NCBI GenBank assembly: GCA_965261645.1 | Contig: CBDHDJ010000003.1 | Location: 1,364,001 to 1,428,000, forward strand | From: CBDHDJ01 sp965261645 | GTDB lineage: Bacteria > Pseudomonadota > Alphaproteobacteria > SHVV01 | Length of the DNA stretch: 64,000 nucleotides | Direction: 5' to 3' | Shown: piece by piece, positions 17,369-25,499 of the stretch | Position numbering within the stretch: position 1 is the stretch's first letter | Layout of the letters: every line of letters begins with the position of its first letter | Translations under genes and position numbers: made by a program | Notes under the pieces: model-generated | Seen by the model: the letters and a program-made list of their open reading frames with translations, nothing else | Database searches by the model: none | Told to the model about the DNA's origin: nothing

Positions 17369-18013
17369 TCAACATCTTACATAGAGAAATGGCGAGGCCA
17401 TGCCCTTCTTTCGCATGCGATCCGGGATGCGCTTATCCAAGTACATTTTCGAGAATTTCCCGGTCACCTCCTCTCCTTCAAACTCGTAGCGATCCTTCTC
17501 GTCTGTTGCATGCCAGTCGTCCGGAATGAAGATGCCCTTACAAATGCCATCGACTATAGCAAGCACGTATTCTGCCCGCTTCGCTCTGGCTAGGCCTACT
17601 TTCCAGCTGCTCCGGACTGCCTCGTACACACTGCCTTTTTCTTCAATTGTGGACCATTTGATTTTGATCACCAAAATTTTATGGTTTGGGTCGAATTCTA
17701 TTTCCTTGGCCTCATACCGTTTAGCCAACTCATTGGCATTCGCCGGGCCGTAGTCATTTGAGCGGTCCCCAGGCATGATATTCGTCAAACCCGGATATGC
17801 GTCGATCAATGCGGCTTCCACCGCCTTCGCCTCTTCCTCTGACATGCCGTGCCGATGGATCACATGTATTGGCTCCAAGCCAAGGCCTATGATCTTACGG
17901 ATCGTTGCTTGCCGAAGACTTTCTTGCTCGTCACCAGTAGGCTTTAGAGCGCCCTTGGCATGATCGAACACACGATTCTTTTGGGAATTATATTCCTGAC
18001 TAAGCAGGGTCAA
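17369..18013 (-). CDS. GIY-YIG (LEM3-like)-related protein lacking the GIY-YIG motif
   Basis: 214 residues from a TTG start at 18013 overlapping the upstream TGA. From 'NRVFDHAKGALK' onward it follows LEM3-like GIY-YIG proteins: 'IHVIHRHGMSEEEAKAVEAA', 'LIDAYPGLTN', 'RSNDYGPANANELAKRYEAK'. In that family the preceding residues supply the GIY...YIG catalytic hairpin (YVGKGKGNRVF). Here they read 'LSQEYNSQKNRVF', so the hairpin is missing. The C-terminal half is a conserved-looking domain with 'LVIKIKWSTIEEKGSVYEAV' and 'GIFIPDDW'. Either the 5' end has been lost or a non-nucleolytic variant is encoded. Last gene of a six-gene minus-strand operon. Confidence 0.55.
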   Translation of the reverse strand: MTLLSQEYNSQKNRVFDHAKGALKPTGDEQESLRQATIRKIIGLGLEPIHVIHRHGMSEEEAKAVEAALIDAYPGLTNIMPGDRSNDYGPANANELAKRYEAKEIEFDPNHKILVIKIKWSTIEEKGSVYEAVRSSWKVGLARAKRAEYVLAIVDGICKGIFIPDDWHATDEKDRYEFEGEEVTGKFSKMYLDKRIPDRMRKKGMASPFLYVRC

Positions 18014-18210
18014 TCTTCGTTAGGTTTCCTAGTGTCGAAGATCCTCGGGGGCCACTTTCGGGTTTCCGGGTGGTCGAGCCATTCATTCAACTCGTGGCCA
18101 TCGAACGCGCGTAGATCACCTTCTGAGTAACCTCGCTTCACGGCGTCTACCGCGGCGAGGAAGCCCTTTCGGAAGCCCTCGCGCCACTTCCTGTCTTGCT
18201 CATCAATCAT
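18010..18210 (-). CDS. Small acidic hypothetical protein
   Basis: 66 residues, MIDEQDRKWREGFRKGFLAA start, 'HELNEWLDHPETRKWPPRIF' near the end. Composition is charged and helical, with no membrane segment. Its stop overlaps the TTG start of the GIY-YIG-related gene, so the pair is probably co-translated. It is short and unrecognised. The pairing with a nuclease-like partner could mean accessory or antitoxin-like function, but nothing in the sequence proves this. Confidence 0.55.
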   Translation of the reverse strand: MIDEQDRKWREGFRKGFLAAVDAVKRGYSEGDLRAFDGHELNEWLDHPETRKWPPRIFDTRKPNED

Positions 18211-18228
18211 AATCGCCCCTTTTCTTGG

Positions 18229-18396
18229 CTAGGAATCGTTAGATTCCTCAGCCTTCGGCTTCTTCGGCGGCGGCCTCTGAAACAGCGTCTGTACTATCTC
18301 CTCGGGCGTTGCGTCGATGGGCGGGAGCGTGATGTTGGAGCGGGCTTTGTCCGCGCTCTGCGGTGCTTCATCCTTGGGGCTAGATTTCCCGCTCAT
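18229..18396 (-). CDS. Small hypothetical protein
   Basis: 55 residues from the ATG at 18396; the open frame extends upstream but would overlap the preceding gene by 130 bases. The body 'LPPIDATPEEIVQTLFQRPP' followed by 'PKKPKAEE' is a short motif typical of small alphaproteobacterial proteins in accessory clusters. It lies 19 bases after the 146-aa gene in the same direction. No function can be assigned. Confidence 0.45.
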   Translation of the reverse strand: MSGKSSPKDEAPQSADKARSNITLPPIDATPEEIVQTLFQRPPPKKPKAEESNDS

Positions 18397-18415
18397 CCTG
18401 ACCGCCGAGCAGGAG

Positions 18416-18856
18416 TCAAGCTTCAAAACATTGCCGACTGGCTTCTCTGGCAAGGTGCTTCCTGATCGATTTCTGCAAACTTCCCCAAGCACTGCAATGA
18501 GCGGGATCATCGTCTTTGGGATCCCATCCGACTTTGATTTTTTCATTTTTCAATTCATGAGCCGGAAAGGAATAAACGGCGCGGAATCTGTCGGCTGCCC
18601 ATTCATCGATGCTCGTTCCGCAGAAATCAAGCATCTTCTTGATCCCGAGCGAGAACCCCTCGTACTTATCACTCGATTTGCTCGATGGTTGGAAGGCGCC
18701 GGACGTAATACGATGTCCCCCCCTATCGGTCGGTATAACCCATCGGGAGGTAATTCCCCGCAGCATGATATCCGCGTCATGGATCTGCTCATGGTCGTGG
18801 GGAAGCACGCACCCCTCGGCATCCTTCGGAGGTGCGCGCGTAAGCGGACATTCCAT
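18416..18856 (-). CDS. Hypothetical protein (third gene of the 20253-17369 operon)
   Basis: 146 residues. The ATG at 18856 follows the previous TAG with no gap (TAGATG). Notable segments are 'MECPLTRAPPKDAEGCVLPH', 'HDHEQIHDADIMLRGI' and 'VGWDPKDDDPAHCSAWGSLQ'. No signal peptide or membrane segment. The tight spacing suggests it works with the two upstream proteins. Family not recognised with certainty, although the WDP..DP.HC.VWG pattern looks conserved rather than random. Confidence 0.6.
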   Translation of the reverse strand: MECPLTRAPPKDAEGCVLPHDHEQIHDADIMLRGITSRWVIPTDRGGHRITSGAFQPSSKSSDKYEGFSLGIKKMLDFCGTSIDEWAADRFRAVYSFPAHELKNEKIKVGWDPKDDDPAHCSAWGSLQKSIRKHLAREASRQCFEA

Positions 18857-19516
18857 CTAGCGGCACAACTCCTTGAAATACGGAGCAATTCCAGAAACAT
18901 CGATAGGACCATTTACTGGAATCTCAACGCACCGCTCATCGGCCATGCATTCGAAGGATATCTGTATAGTTCCTGAAGGAGAGGAATCGATTTCTACTTC
19001 GACCTCGTAATCTCCGACGAACCATTCCAACTGGAGCCCCCCATTCGAGAGAGGGACGATGTCGGGCATGATTTGCGTGTGCCCCTCGATCGCCTTCAAA
19101 AATTCCCGTGCCCTCCGAACGGTATGGTGCTGGGTCGGAATTCCATCGTACCCATCCCACCCCCGACCGAGGGTGGTGAGTTTGTCGAGTATCGTGCCCG
19201 CTCGCTCTGTGATTGATGCGCCTGTCGAACTTGGCGGGGCTACCTCCTCAATCTCCGGAGGGGATACCAGTCGTCGGATCTCGTCGTCGGAGTCGGTTCG
19301 ACTATCAAAGGACCATGCGATGAAACGGTCGAAGGCTCGCATCGTGCGCTGGCCCCCGGCCACCCATAGCTTCATGTCACACAGATTCTCGGTCGCATCA
19401 TCGCTCCCTTGAACAGCAACGATTGAAAGATTCGGGCGATCGTAATCGCGACACGGAGCTGGGGGCAGCCGTTGATCGGTTCGAGGGTTCCAATATTTAG
19501 TCGCATGCGCCGTCAT
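18857..19516 (-). CDS. Hypothetical protein (second gene of the operon)
   Basis: 219 residues, starting at an ATGA overlap with the first gene. The C-terminal half carries 'LTTLGRGWDGYDGIPTQHHT', 'ARRAREFL'-type helix, and a beta-rich segment 'IVPLSNGGLQLEWFVGDYEV'. This pattern (GWDG...P...A..F...P...GGLQLEW) recurs in many uncharacterised bacterial proteins near mobile genes. Cytoplasmic. Function unknown. The head-to-tail overlaps on both sides argue for a stoichiometric complex. Confidence 0.6.
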   Translation of the reverse strand: MTAHATKYWNPRTDQRLPPAPCRDYDRPNLSIVAVQGSDDATENLCDMKLWVAGGQRTMRAFDRFIAWSFDSRTDSDDEIRRLVSPPEIEEVAPPSSTGASITERAGTILDKLTTLGRGWDGYDGIPTQHHTVRRAREFLKAIEGHTQIMPDIVPLSNGGLQLEWFVGDYEVEVEIDSSPSGTIQISFECMADERCVEIPVNGPIDVSGIAPYFKELCR

Positions 19517-20253
19517 GGAATATCTCCTTGTTCAACGATTTCTGTAGCGGCATCAACGAGTTCGCCAAATATGACCGACAGACTCTCCTGAGGAACTTTC
19601 TGCGACGGATCCGTATTGATATCAAGTTCTAACCGACAGAAGTGCTCCACCTGCGCGGTCCGAGCAGATGAGGCACCTGCCCCAAGGACTACTTCAAGTC
19701 CGATGGTTTGCGTTGCAGACCATGTTGCCAGCCGATTGATTTGCAGCGCGTCATCATGGGCGGACCCGCGCCTTCGATTGATTCGGTACATCAAATCTGG
19801 CGTCCCATCGGAGTCGATGGTAACGGAGGGCAACATGCCGTCTAGCCGATGGCAAACCTCCCGGAGAGAGTCGGTCGGCAGAAGCAGAATGGCCCCGAAG
19901 GCGATTCGGTTGACGGTAGGACATGATTCGGCGAGCCATCGGTCCATCAAGGCGCGAAACGGTGGTACGGCGCTGGCGAACGGACCGACTACAATCGGTC
20001 CTTCTCGCTTCGGCGTCGTAGAAAATGTCCGCCAGTGAACTTGTCCCGGTTGTCCCACAACCTGCAGACGAGCATTATTCCACGGGCCTTCCTCAATGAC
20101 CTGCGACATCTGTGGCGGTCGATTCACCGCCTCCGGCGGAGTCGCAACCAAGCTCTGCCAATGCTGCGTCTTGGTGGCGTCGTCTGGATTGTCTGTAAAG
20201 ACCGAAAGGCGAAGTGCCTCAGTTTGCCAATCGGCAAGGTCGGCGTTGGGCAC
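19513..20253 (-). CDS. TIGR04255-like hypothetical protein, first gene of the operon
   Basis: 246 residues from the GTG at 20253, chosen over an in-frame TTG at 20256 because GGAGG then lies six bases upstream. Conserved-looking segments: 'TPPEAVNRPPQMSQVIEEGP', 'NARLQVVGQPGQVHWRTFST', 'NRIAFGAILLLPTDS' and 'LMYRINRRRG', ending 'HFCRLELDINTDPSQK'. The arrangement resembles the sporadically distributed TIGR04255 family, whose function is unknown; I hold this match loosely. A perfect 24-bp palindrome sits about 20 bases upstream of the start, suggesting transcriptional control of the operon. Confidence 0.6.
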   Translation of the reverse strand: MPNADLADWQTEALRLSVFTDNPDDATKTQHWQSLVATPPEAVNRPPQMSQVIEEGPWNNARLQVVGQPGQVHWRTFSTTPKREGPIVVGPFASAVPPFRALMDRWLAESCPTVNRIAFGAILLLPTDSLREVCHRLDGMLPSVTIDSDGTPDLMYRINRRRGSAHDDALQINRLATWSATQTIGLEVVLGAGASSARTAQVEHFCRLELDINTDPSQKVPQESLSVIFGELVDAATEIVEQGDIP

Positions 20254-20273
20254 CAAAGGCCTCCTAATATTTC

Positions 20274-20297
20274 GAGAGTAGCGGTACCGCTACTCTC
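20274..20297. promoter_or_regulatory. Perfect 24-bp palindrome upstream of the operon (candidate operator)
   Basis: Each half-site is GAGAGTAGCGGT and its complement follows with no spacer. It lies between the GGAGG ribosome site of the first operon gene and upstream DNA. There is no U-tract in either direction, so a terminator is unlikely. A dimeric-regulator site is the natural reading. Confidence 0.55.
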
Positions 20298-20434
20298 ATG
20301 ATGACTCACGCGTATGAAACCTATCGCGGTGTGTTCGGGTTCGTCAATCTCTAGCACATTGCGAATATTGGGCGTTGCGCAGACAAACCCACGCGTGCCG
20401 TGGAAAGTAAGGCGGGATGGCCATGTGCAGCAGC

Positions 20435-21290
20435 CTAATCGGCCACCAACTCCCTATACATTATCCGCTTTCCCACCATCCCAACAACAGTTTCGCTCAT
20501 CATGGCTTCGGTATCCCTCGGGCGCATGTTGTGACGCGTGGCGAACTCGTTGGCATAGCGGTGAAGATGCTTGGGCGAAATGTGGTGGAAGGTGCCGTGG
20601 TAGCCGCGCTTCAACGTGGCCCAAAAACTCTCTATTCCATTGGTGTTCGCTTGGTCCCTGACGTACTCGGAAACTGAGTGCTTCACGGTTTCGTGCTCGA
20701 ACGGCATACCCTGATATCCGCCGTGGTCGTCGGTGTAGACCGTCGCGCCCTTCGCGGCATGATCACCGACGAAGTCCTGAAGCGTCTTGGCGTCTGTATT
20801 GCCCACTACGGCGGCGCTCACGTGGTTTGTCTCGCGGTCCTTGGCGCCAACAACGATCATCTTGCCAACGGTGCCACGACCCGCCTTCAGCTTCTTGTTA
20901 GTGTGCTTGTTCTTTTCCTTGCCGCCCACGAACGTCTCATCCACCTCGACAGGTCCCAGCATGCTGCCGGGGCTGTCTGACCACGCCTCGCGCAACCGCT
21001 GGGCCATGAAGTAGGCCGACTTCTGCGTGATGTTCAGGTCACGATGAAGGCGCATGCTCGATAAGCCTTTGAGGGACGTGGACCATAGATAAATCGCGAT
21101 CGCCCATTTCTGGAGTCCGATCTTCGAGCGGTGCATCACCGTCCCGGTGCGGATGCTGAAATGGCGGCGGCACTCCCCGCACCAGTACGGGAGCGGCTTG
21201 CGGGCGGCGACCTGTACCTCCCATTTATTCCATCCATCGCAGAAACCTTGGAATTTTACATCACCACCGGATACCCTTTCCGGCGTGCAT
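20435..21290 (-). pseudogene. IS1595-family (ISXO2-like) transposase, N-terminus removed
   Basis: From about 21290 down to TAG 20435 the frame gives 'KPLPYWCGECRRHFSIRTGT' (second half of the zinc ribbon), 'NITQKSAYFMAQRLREAW', 'GPVEVDETFVGGKEKNKH' (first catalytic Asp/Glu), 'VYTDDHGGYQGMPFEHETVK' and 'NTNGIESFWATLKRGYHGTF'. These are the ISXO2 DDE features. The N-terminal half of the zinc ribbon is missing. The frame runs into the integrase-core element on the other strand near 21285. A short duplicate of this N-terminal region lies at about 23985-24056. Confidence 0.85.
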
Positions 21291-22289
21291 AAGATCATCA
21301 AAATCTTCGCGGACCGCGCGGCGCTCCACACAGAAATCCTTGCCCTACGACAGCAGGTAGCTGTCCTGAAACGGAAAAGGCCCCGGCCATCGCTTCGGAA
21401 GGCGGATAGGGTTTTCTGGGTCATCCTGTCTTGCCTATGGCCTGGCTGGCGCCACGCCCTGGTAATTGTCAGGCCCGAGACCGTCATCGGTTGGCACCGC
21501 AAGGGGTTCAGGCTTTTCTGGACATGGAAGTCGCGGCGGGGAAAACCGGGCCGACCGCCGGTGTCGAGGGAGATCCGCTATCTGGTCCGACGGATGTCGC
21601 GGGAGAACACACGGTGGGGCGCACCTCGGATCCATGGCGAGCTTTTGAAGCTTGGCTTTTCCATCTCCCAGGCCGCCGTCTCGAAATACATGGTCCGTTA
21701 CCCATCGCCGCCATCGCAGTCGTGGCGGACATTCCTTACAAATCACGCCGATTGCCTGGCGTCGATCGATTTCTTCGTGGTCCCCACAGCCACGTTCCAC
21801 CTCCTGTTCGGGTTCATCGTGCTCCACCACGAGCGCCGCCAGATCGTGCATTTCGGTGTCACGGCGAACCCGACGATGGCGTGGGTCGCACAGCAGATCC
21901 GAGAGGCATTCCCGTGGGGCACGGCGCCGCGGTACCTGATCCGCGACCGGGACGGCGCATACGGGCAATCGTTCCGCTCGACCGTGACGGCGATGGGCGT
22001 GGAAGAGGTCGTCACGGCGCCACGGAGCCCGTGGCAAAATCCGTATGTGGAACGCCTGATCGGCAGCGTGAGGCGCGAATGCCTGAACCATTCGATCATC
22101 CTCAACGAGCGGCATTTGCGGCGCATTCTTGGCTCATACCTCGACTATTATCACGGTTCAAGGACCCACTTGTCGCTCGGCAAGGACACACCGGATGGAC
22201 GACCCGTTCAGCCGGCCGGGTCCGGAACGGTCGTTTCCTTGCCCAAGGTCGGCGGTCTGCATCATCGTTACGAACGCCTCGCGGCCTGA
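21285..22289 (+). CDS. Integrase-core (rve) transposase, N-terminus probably shortened
   Basis: 334 residues from a GTG at 21285 with no good ribosome site. 'EILALRQQVAVLKRKRPRPS', 'FRLFWTWKSRRGKPGRPPVS' and 'SRENTRWGAPRIHGELLKLG' (helix-turn-helix arm) precede a DDE core: 'CLASIDFFVVPTATFHLLFG', 'LIRDRDGAYGQSF' and 'APRSPWQNPYVERLIGSVRR'. It ends 'PKVGGLHHRYERLAA'. All three acidic residues are present. Annotated relatives are placed in IS3 or IS481. Element ends were not resolved. It lies in the opposite direction inside the IS1595 debris. Confidence 0.75.
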   Translation: MHKIIKIFADRAALHTEILALRQQVAVLKRKRPRPSLRKADRVFWVILSCLWPGWRHALVIVRPETVIGWHRKGFRLFWTWKSRRGKPGRPPVSREIRYLVRRMSRENTRWGAPRIHGELLKLGFSISQAAVSKYMVRYPSPPSQSWRTFLTNHADCLASIDFFVVPTATFHLLFGFIVLHHERRQIVHFGVTANPTMAWVAQQIREAFPWGTAPRYLIRDRDGAYGQSFRSTVTAMGVEEVVTAPRSPWQNPYVERLIGSVRRECLNHSIILNERHLRRILGSYLDYYHGSRTHLSLGKDTPDGRPVQPAGSGTVVSLPKVGGLHHRYERLAA

Positions 22290-22711
22290 CCACCTCCGCT
22301 CGGATTCGATCAATTCCTCTCTGTGGCGACGTGGACGCTGCCGGCATCCGCATGCCCTTGCATAGGTTCGCTGGCACGATCCGGCGGAATAAGCATCGTG
22401 ATGACCGCGCCCATGGTCGATTACAAAATCCACTGGCTCAAAATGATGTCCGTGCCGGAGAACCGAGCCGTCGTTGGGAGGCACGATGGAATAAATGGAA
22501 GGGACAGGGGGCGGTCAGATATGTTTGGCATGTGGTCAGGTGCTGTCGTATGTACGGCCTCAATGAGGCAGCAATCGCGCGCCGCGGGCCAGTATGGAAA
22601 TGCGCGGACCGGATCCAAAATCGCCCCCGAGAGCTTGTCCGCTCGGTCCATAGAACTGGTTTTCCGATCCCGTCTCATTGACCGTTTGCCCTTACCTGTC
22701 CTCCATCCTGC
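22290..22711. other. Unassigned 420-bp stretch between transposases
   Basis: It holds no convincing gene, and the open frames across it look like shadows. One short match (GATGGAATAAATGGAAG near 22486) resembles, in inverted orientation, the IS1595 sequence at about 21220-21236. It may be scrambled IS ends. Confidence 0.4.
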
Positions 22712-23870
22712 TCACATCCCCGCCGGCTTCCGCGGCTTGCGCGCAGGCATCCGTGCCAGCCACGAGTCTTCTGGCATCCCGCGCCAGATGGCCCACCGGA
22801 TCTTCGCCATGGCACCCGTGATCAGGAGCCGTCTGAGATCGCGTTGGCCCATCTTCGATATCTTGCCCAGCCTCAGCTTTCCGCCAGTCGTGTGCTGTCG
22901 CGGCACGAGGCCGACCCAAGCGGCGAAATCGCGTCCGCTCTGGAAGGTCTGCATCGGAGGCGCGAAAGCCTGCAGCGCCATCGCGGTTATCGGCCCGACC
23001 CCCGGTATGGTCATGAGACGCGACGCCTCTTCGTCCTGGCGCGTGGTGGCGCGGTGATCCTTATCCAATCCGCTGATCTTCCCATCAAGGTCCACGATTT
23101 GACCGAGAAGAAGGCCACCCAGTCCGCGAACCGGCTCCGGTGTCGATGACTGTCGAAAAGTGCGCTTATTCGCTGAAGCTAGATATGGTACTTGACAAAG
23201 GCAAATCCTTTGATCTCGCGAGTCCGGCCACCATGGCCGGAAGCCCCTTCCGGCCATGGAAACCCCAGGTGCCAAGTTCTACATTTAGTAGATGGCGTCC
23301 AGCGAACTTCAGCGAATATGCGCACTTTAAGTGCCGTCGCCAACACTCCGGTAGTCCCGAACCCGGATCCTCAAGTTCCGATGCCAGCTGACTGACGTGA
23401 GCCGGCCCCTGTGGAGCGACAACGCCGAACTCTGCCAAGTGGCCCTGCAGCGGGTTGATCATTTGCGTTCGCTGACGCACGAGAAGATCACGCGTACGGA
23501 ACAGCATCCCGTGGGCTTGCTGCTCTTCAGTCTTCACGGCCACGACGCTCATGGTCGGGCTCTGTGCCGCCTCATGGGTCGCCTCCGCGTCCGCCACATC
23601 TTTTTTCTGTCGCTTTACGAATGGCTTTACGTAGATTGGCGGGACCAACCTCACACCTCGTAACCGAGCTTCTCGGACTCTCGGCCCCAATAGTGACCGC
23701 TCGCGCAGGCCTCCATGGCCACCACACAGCGCGGCTACGAGGCGAGGAAGGCGAGTAACTTGCCCCGGCTCAGCTTTTTTCCGGAACGCAACCGATCCGT
23801 CTGCCTGCGCACCATGCAGCTGAAAGCTGTGCTTCGTCAGATCGATCCCAATGATGCTAAGCTGTTCCAT
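22712..23870 (-). pseudogene. IS110-family transposase, interrupted by a 172-bp palindromic element
   Basis: The start MEQLSIIGIDLTKHSFQLHG is at 23870. 'RLVPPIYVKPFVKRQKKD', 'VAVKTEEQQAHGMLFRTRD' and 'HLAEFGVVAPQGPAHVSQL' follow, with a frameshifted stretch around residues 35-75. The coding sequence is broken at 23328 by the inserted element and resumes at 23156 with 'GLGGLLLGQIVDLDGKI'. The C-terminal transposase_20 block 'LMTIPGVGPITAMALQAFAP' and 'GRDFAAWVGLVPRQHTTGGK' follows. It ends early at 22712. Defective in at least three ways. Confidence 0.88.
23157..23328. mobile_element. 172-bp MITE-like element with 22-bp terminal inverted repeats inside the IS110 gene
   Basis: The ends are AAAGTGCGCTTATTCGCTGA (23157 onward) and, reverse-complemented from 23328, AAAGTGCGCATATTCGCTGA; 21 of 22 end bases match. 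At its centre (23231-23259) is a perfect 13-bp stem, CCATGGCCGGAAG, with a 3-base loop. There is no coding capacity and no clear target duplication. The host gene continues on both sides. Confidence 0.8.
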
Positions 23871-23950
23871 GGATGTCTCCTCCTTCAGGGGGTTGAATCA
23901 CAACACCACCTTGGCACATTGCGATGCCGTCGGGAGGAGGCGTCCACTCC

Positions 23951-23974
23951 ATCAAAGTTCCGCGCCGAATAACA
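23951..23974 (+). repeat. Right-end remnant of the 92-bp repeat next to the IS110 element
   Basis: ATCAAAGTTCCGCGCCGAAT followed by AACA matches the right end of the 92-bp repeat (consensus GTCAAATTTTCGCGCCGAACAACA) and directly follows the IS110 5' flank, as at 1485-1508. Confidence 0.7.
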
Positions 23975-23984
23975 GAGATGAGCA

Positions 23985-24056
23985 TATTGATGATTTTGTA
24001 ATGCCGGAAAGAGTATCTGCTGGTGATGCAAAATTCCAAGGCTTCTACGGCAGATG
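23985..24056 (+). pseudogene. Short IS1595 N-terminal relic
   Basis: The plus strand reads MPERVSAGDAKFQGFYGR and stop. This is about 75% identical over 60 bases to the inverted sequence at 21236-21300 (TPERVSGGDVKFQGF). It is a scrap of a second IS1595-type element. The 280 bases that follow, to 24339, show nothing recognisable. Confidence 0.45.
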
Positions 24057-24339
24057 AGACAAATATGCGGTACAGCCGCAGACAACGCCTGCTTCTCCGA
24101 TAACGGCAAGGCCCGGACTGTCAATACTCACCATCCTTGAACCCTAAGGAACCCACGAGCATTTGATCACGCTCTCGGTTCTTCTCAATCTTCTCTGGCT
24201 CCGAGCTGGAGCGACGGCCGCCCACCACCAAGCCGGATCGCGATGGCGACCGGGAAATTTAACTACGCGGTGACGAGGGTAATCCACGCGATCACTTTCC
24301 CCGTCATCAATCCAATTCTCTCTGACAACGCCTTAACGC

Positions 24340-25458
24340 TCAATCCGAACCACTGCAGCGCGGTTCACGACTGTAGTCATCGCACCATTCTTCGTCTTCG
24401 ATGAAATCGCTACCGGCCGTACCACTGCCCCCACCACCAGCTTGGTTCAAGAGCTGGTTGGACAAGTTCCAGAGCGACTTGTTGATGTTATCGAACATCT
24501 GCCTCCGATATTCGCCATCAAGCTCCGCTTGCTCCTGCTCAAACTGCTCCGCACCGTCCTGCGCCAACCGCTCCGCTCTCAAGATCCGCCGTTCCAGTAC
24601 CCGTTGGGCTTGCAGTCTCTTCTCCTCTGCTTCCAATGCGGCCAGCCGTCTCCGTTCCTGCTCCGCCTCCCACAGTCGGTTCTCTTCCAGGCGGGCTTGC
24701 TCCGCTTCCTCCAGGAGCTGCTGGCGAAACTCCTCCAGATCTTTCAACTTGGCCATGTAGCCGTCATCGCCGACGGCCGGGACCGCTGGGTCGTCGTCGC
24801 GCACCTCGCGCAGAGCCGAGACGTACTTGCTCCGCGCCGTGGCAGCAGGGGCAGGTGTCACTGCCGGAGCGGGGGCGGCCACCACCGGTGTCTCTGCCGG
24901 TCGCTCTTGTACGTCCCAAGCGCTCCCTCCGGCGTCTCTGCCCCAGGGATCCGGGGTCGCCGCAAGGTTTCGGGAGCCGGGGGGGGTGGCCTTTCTCACC
25001 GCCGGAAGCGGCTTTCCGAGAATTCCGGCCTCCTCGTACGAATCGCGGTCCTTGCCAGTCGCTAACGCGGCGCGCGCGTCTGATACAGTCTCGCTGACAC
25101 CGCCGACAAAGCGCTTGATCTTCCGCTTTGCAGCACCCAACCTCTCCACGACCGTCGCGGCGCCGTCCAGAACAGGGAACGAATGCCGGATCAGATTTCC
25201 CGGAATCTTCTTGATTTCCCCCGAGAGCCTTGAGACCTTTTCGGCGTTTTCCTCCATGGAGGCGTCCAAACTCTTGCCGAGCAAGCTGGTCGACTCTTCC
25301 ATGGTCTTGTGCACACCGTGTCCGGCACCTCCAACGCCGAAGAGCTTCCCCAGAAAGCCCGCCTGAACCGGTGCGGCGGTGGCGGCCATGAGTACCGCTG
25401 CAGCCAATACGACGAGACCAAGGATCGTCCCGCGGCGGCGGCTCAGCCTATAGATCAT
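24340..25458 (-). CDS. Secreted coiled-coil protein, unknown function
   Basis: 372 residues from the ATG at 25458, preceded by GGGGAG. Residues 1-36 form a signal peptide (RGTILGLVVLAAAVLMAATA ... VQA). The middle is Pro/Ala-rich. From about residue 225 to 335 there is a strongly charged heptad region ('LKDLEEFRQQLLEEAEQARL', 'LWEAEQERRRLAALEAEEKR'). A Gly-rich tail with 'DEEWCDDYSREPRCSGSD' holds two cysteines. It is 41 bases downstream of another secreted-protein gene and belongs to the operon headed by the Sel1/ankyrin/FGE protein. Likely periplasmic or surface-associated. Confidence 0.65.
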   Translation of the reverse strand: MIYRLSRRRGTILGLVVLAAAVLMAATAAPVQAGFLGKLFGVGGAGHGVHKTMEESTSLLGKSLDASMEENAEKVSRLSGEIKKIPGNLIRHSFPVLDGAATVVERLGAAKRKIKRFVGGVSETVSDARAALATGKDRDSYEEAGILGKPLPAVRKATPPGSRNLAATPDPWGRDAGGSAWDVQERPAETPVVAAPAPAVTPAPAATARSKYVSALREVRDDDPAVPAVGDDGYMAKLKDLEEFRQQLLEEAEQARLEENRLWEAEQERRRLAALEAEEKRLQAQRVLERRILRAERLAQDGAEQFEQEQAELDGEYRRQMFDNINKSLWNLSNQLLNQAGGGGSGTAGSDFIEDEEWCDDYSREPRCSGSD

Positions 25459-25499
25459 TTGAGATGTTCTCCCCTTCCCAAACCCGACATGACCATCGC

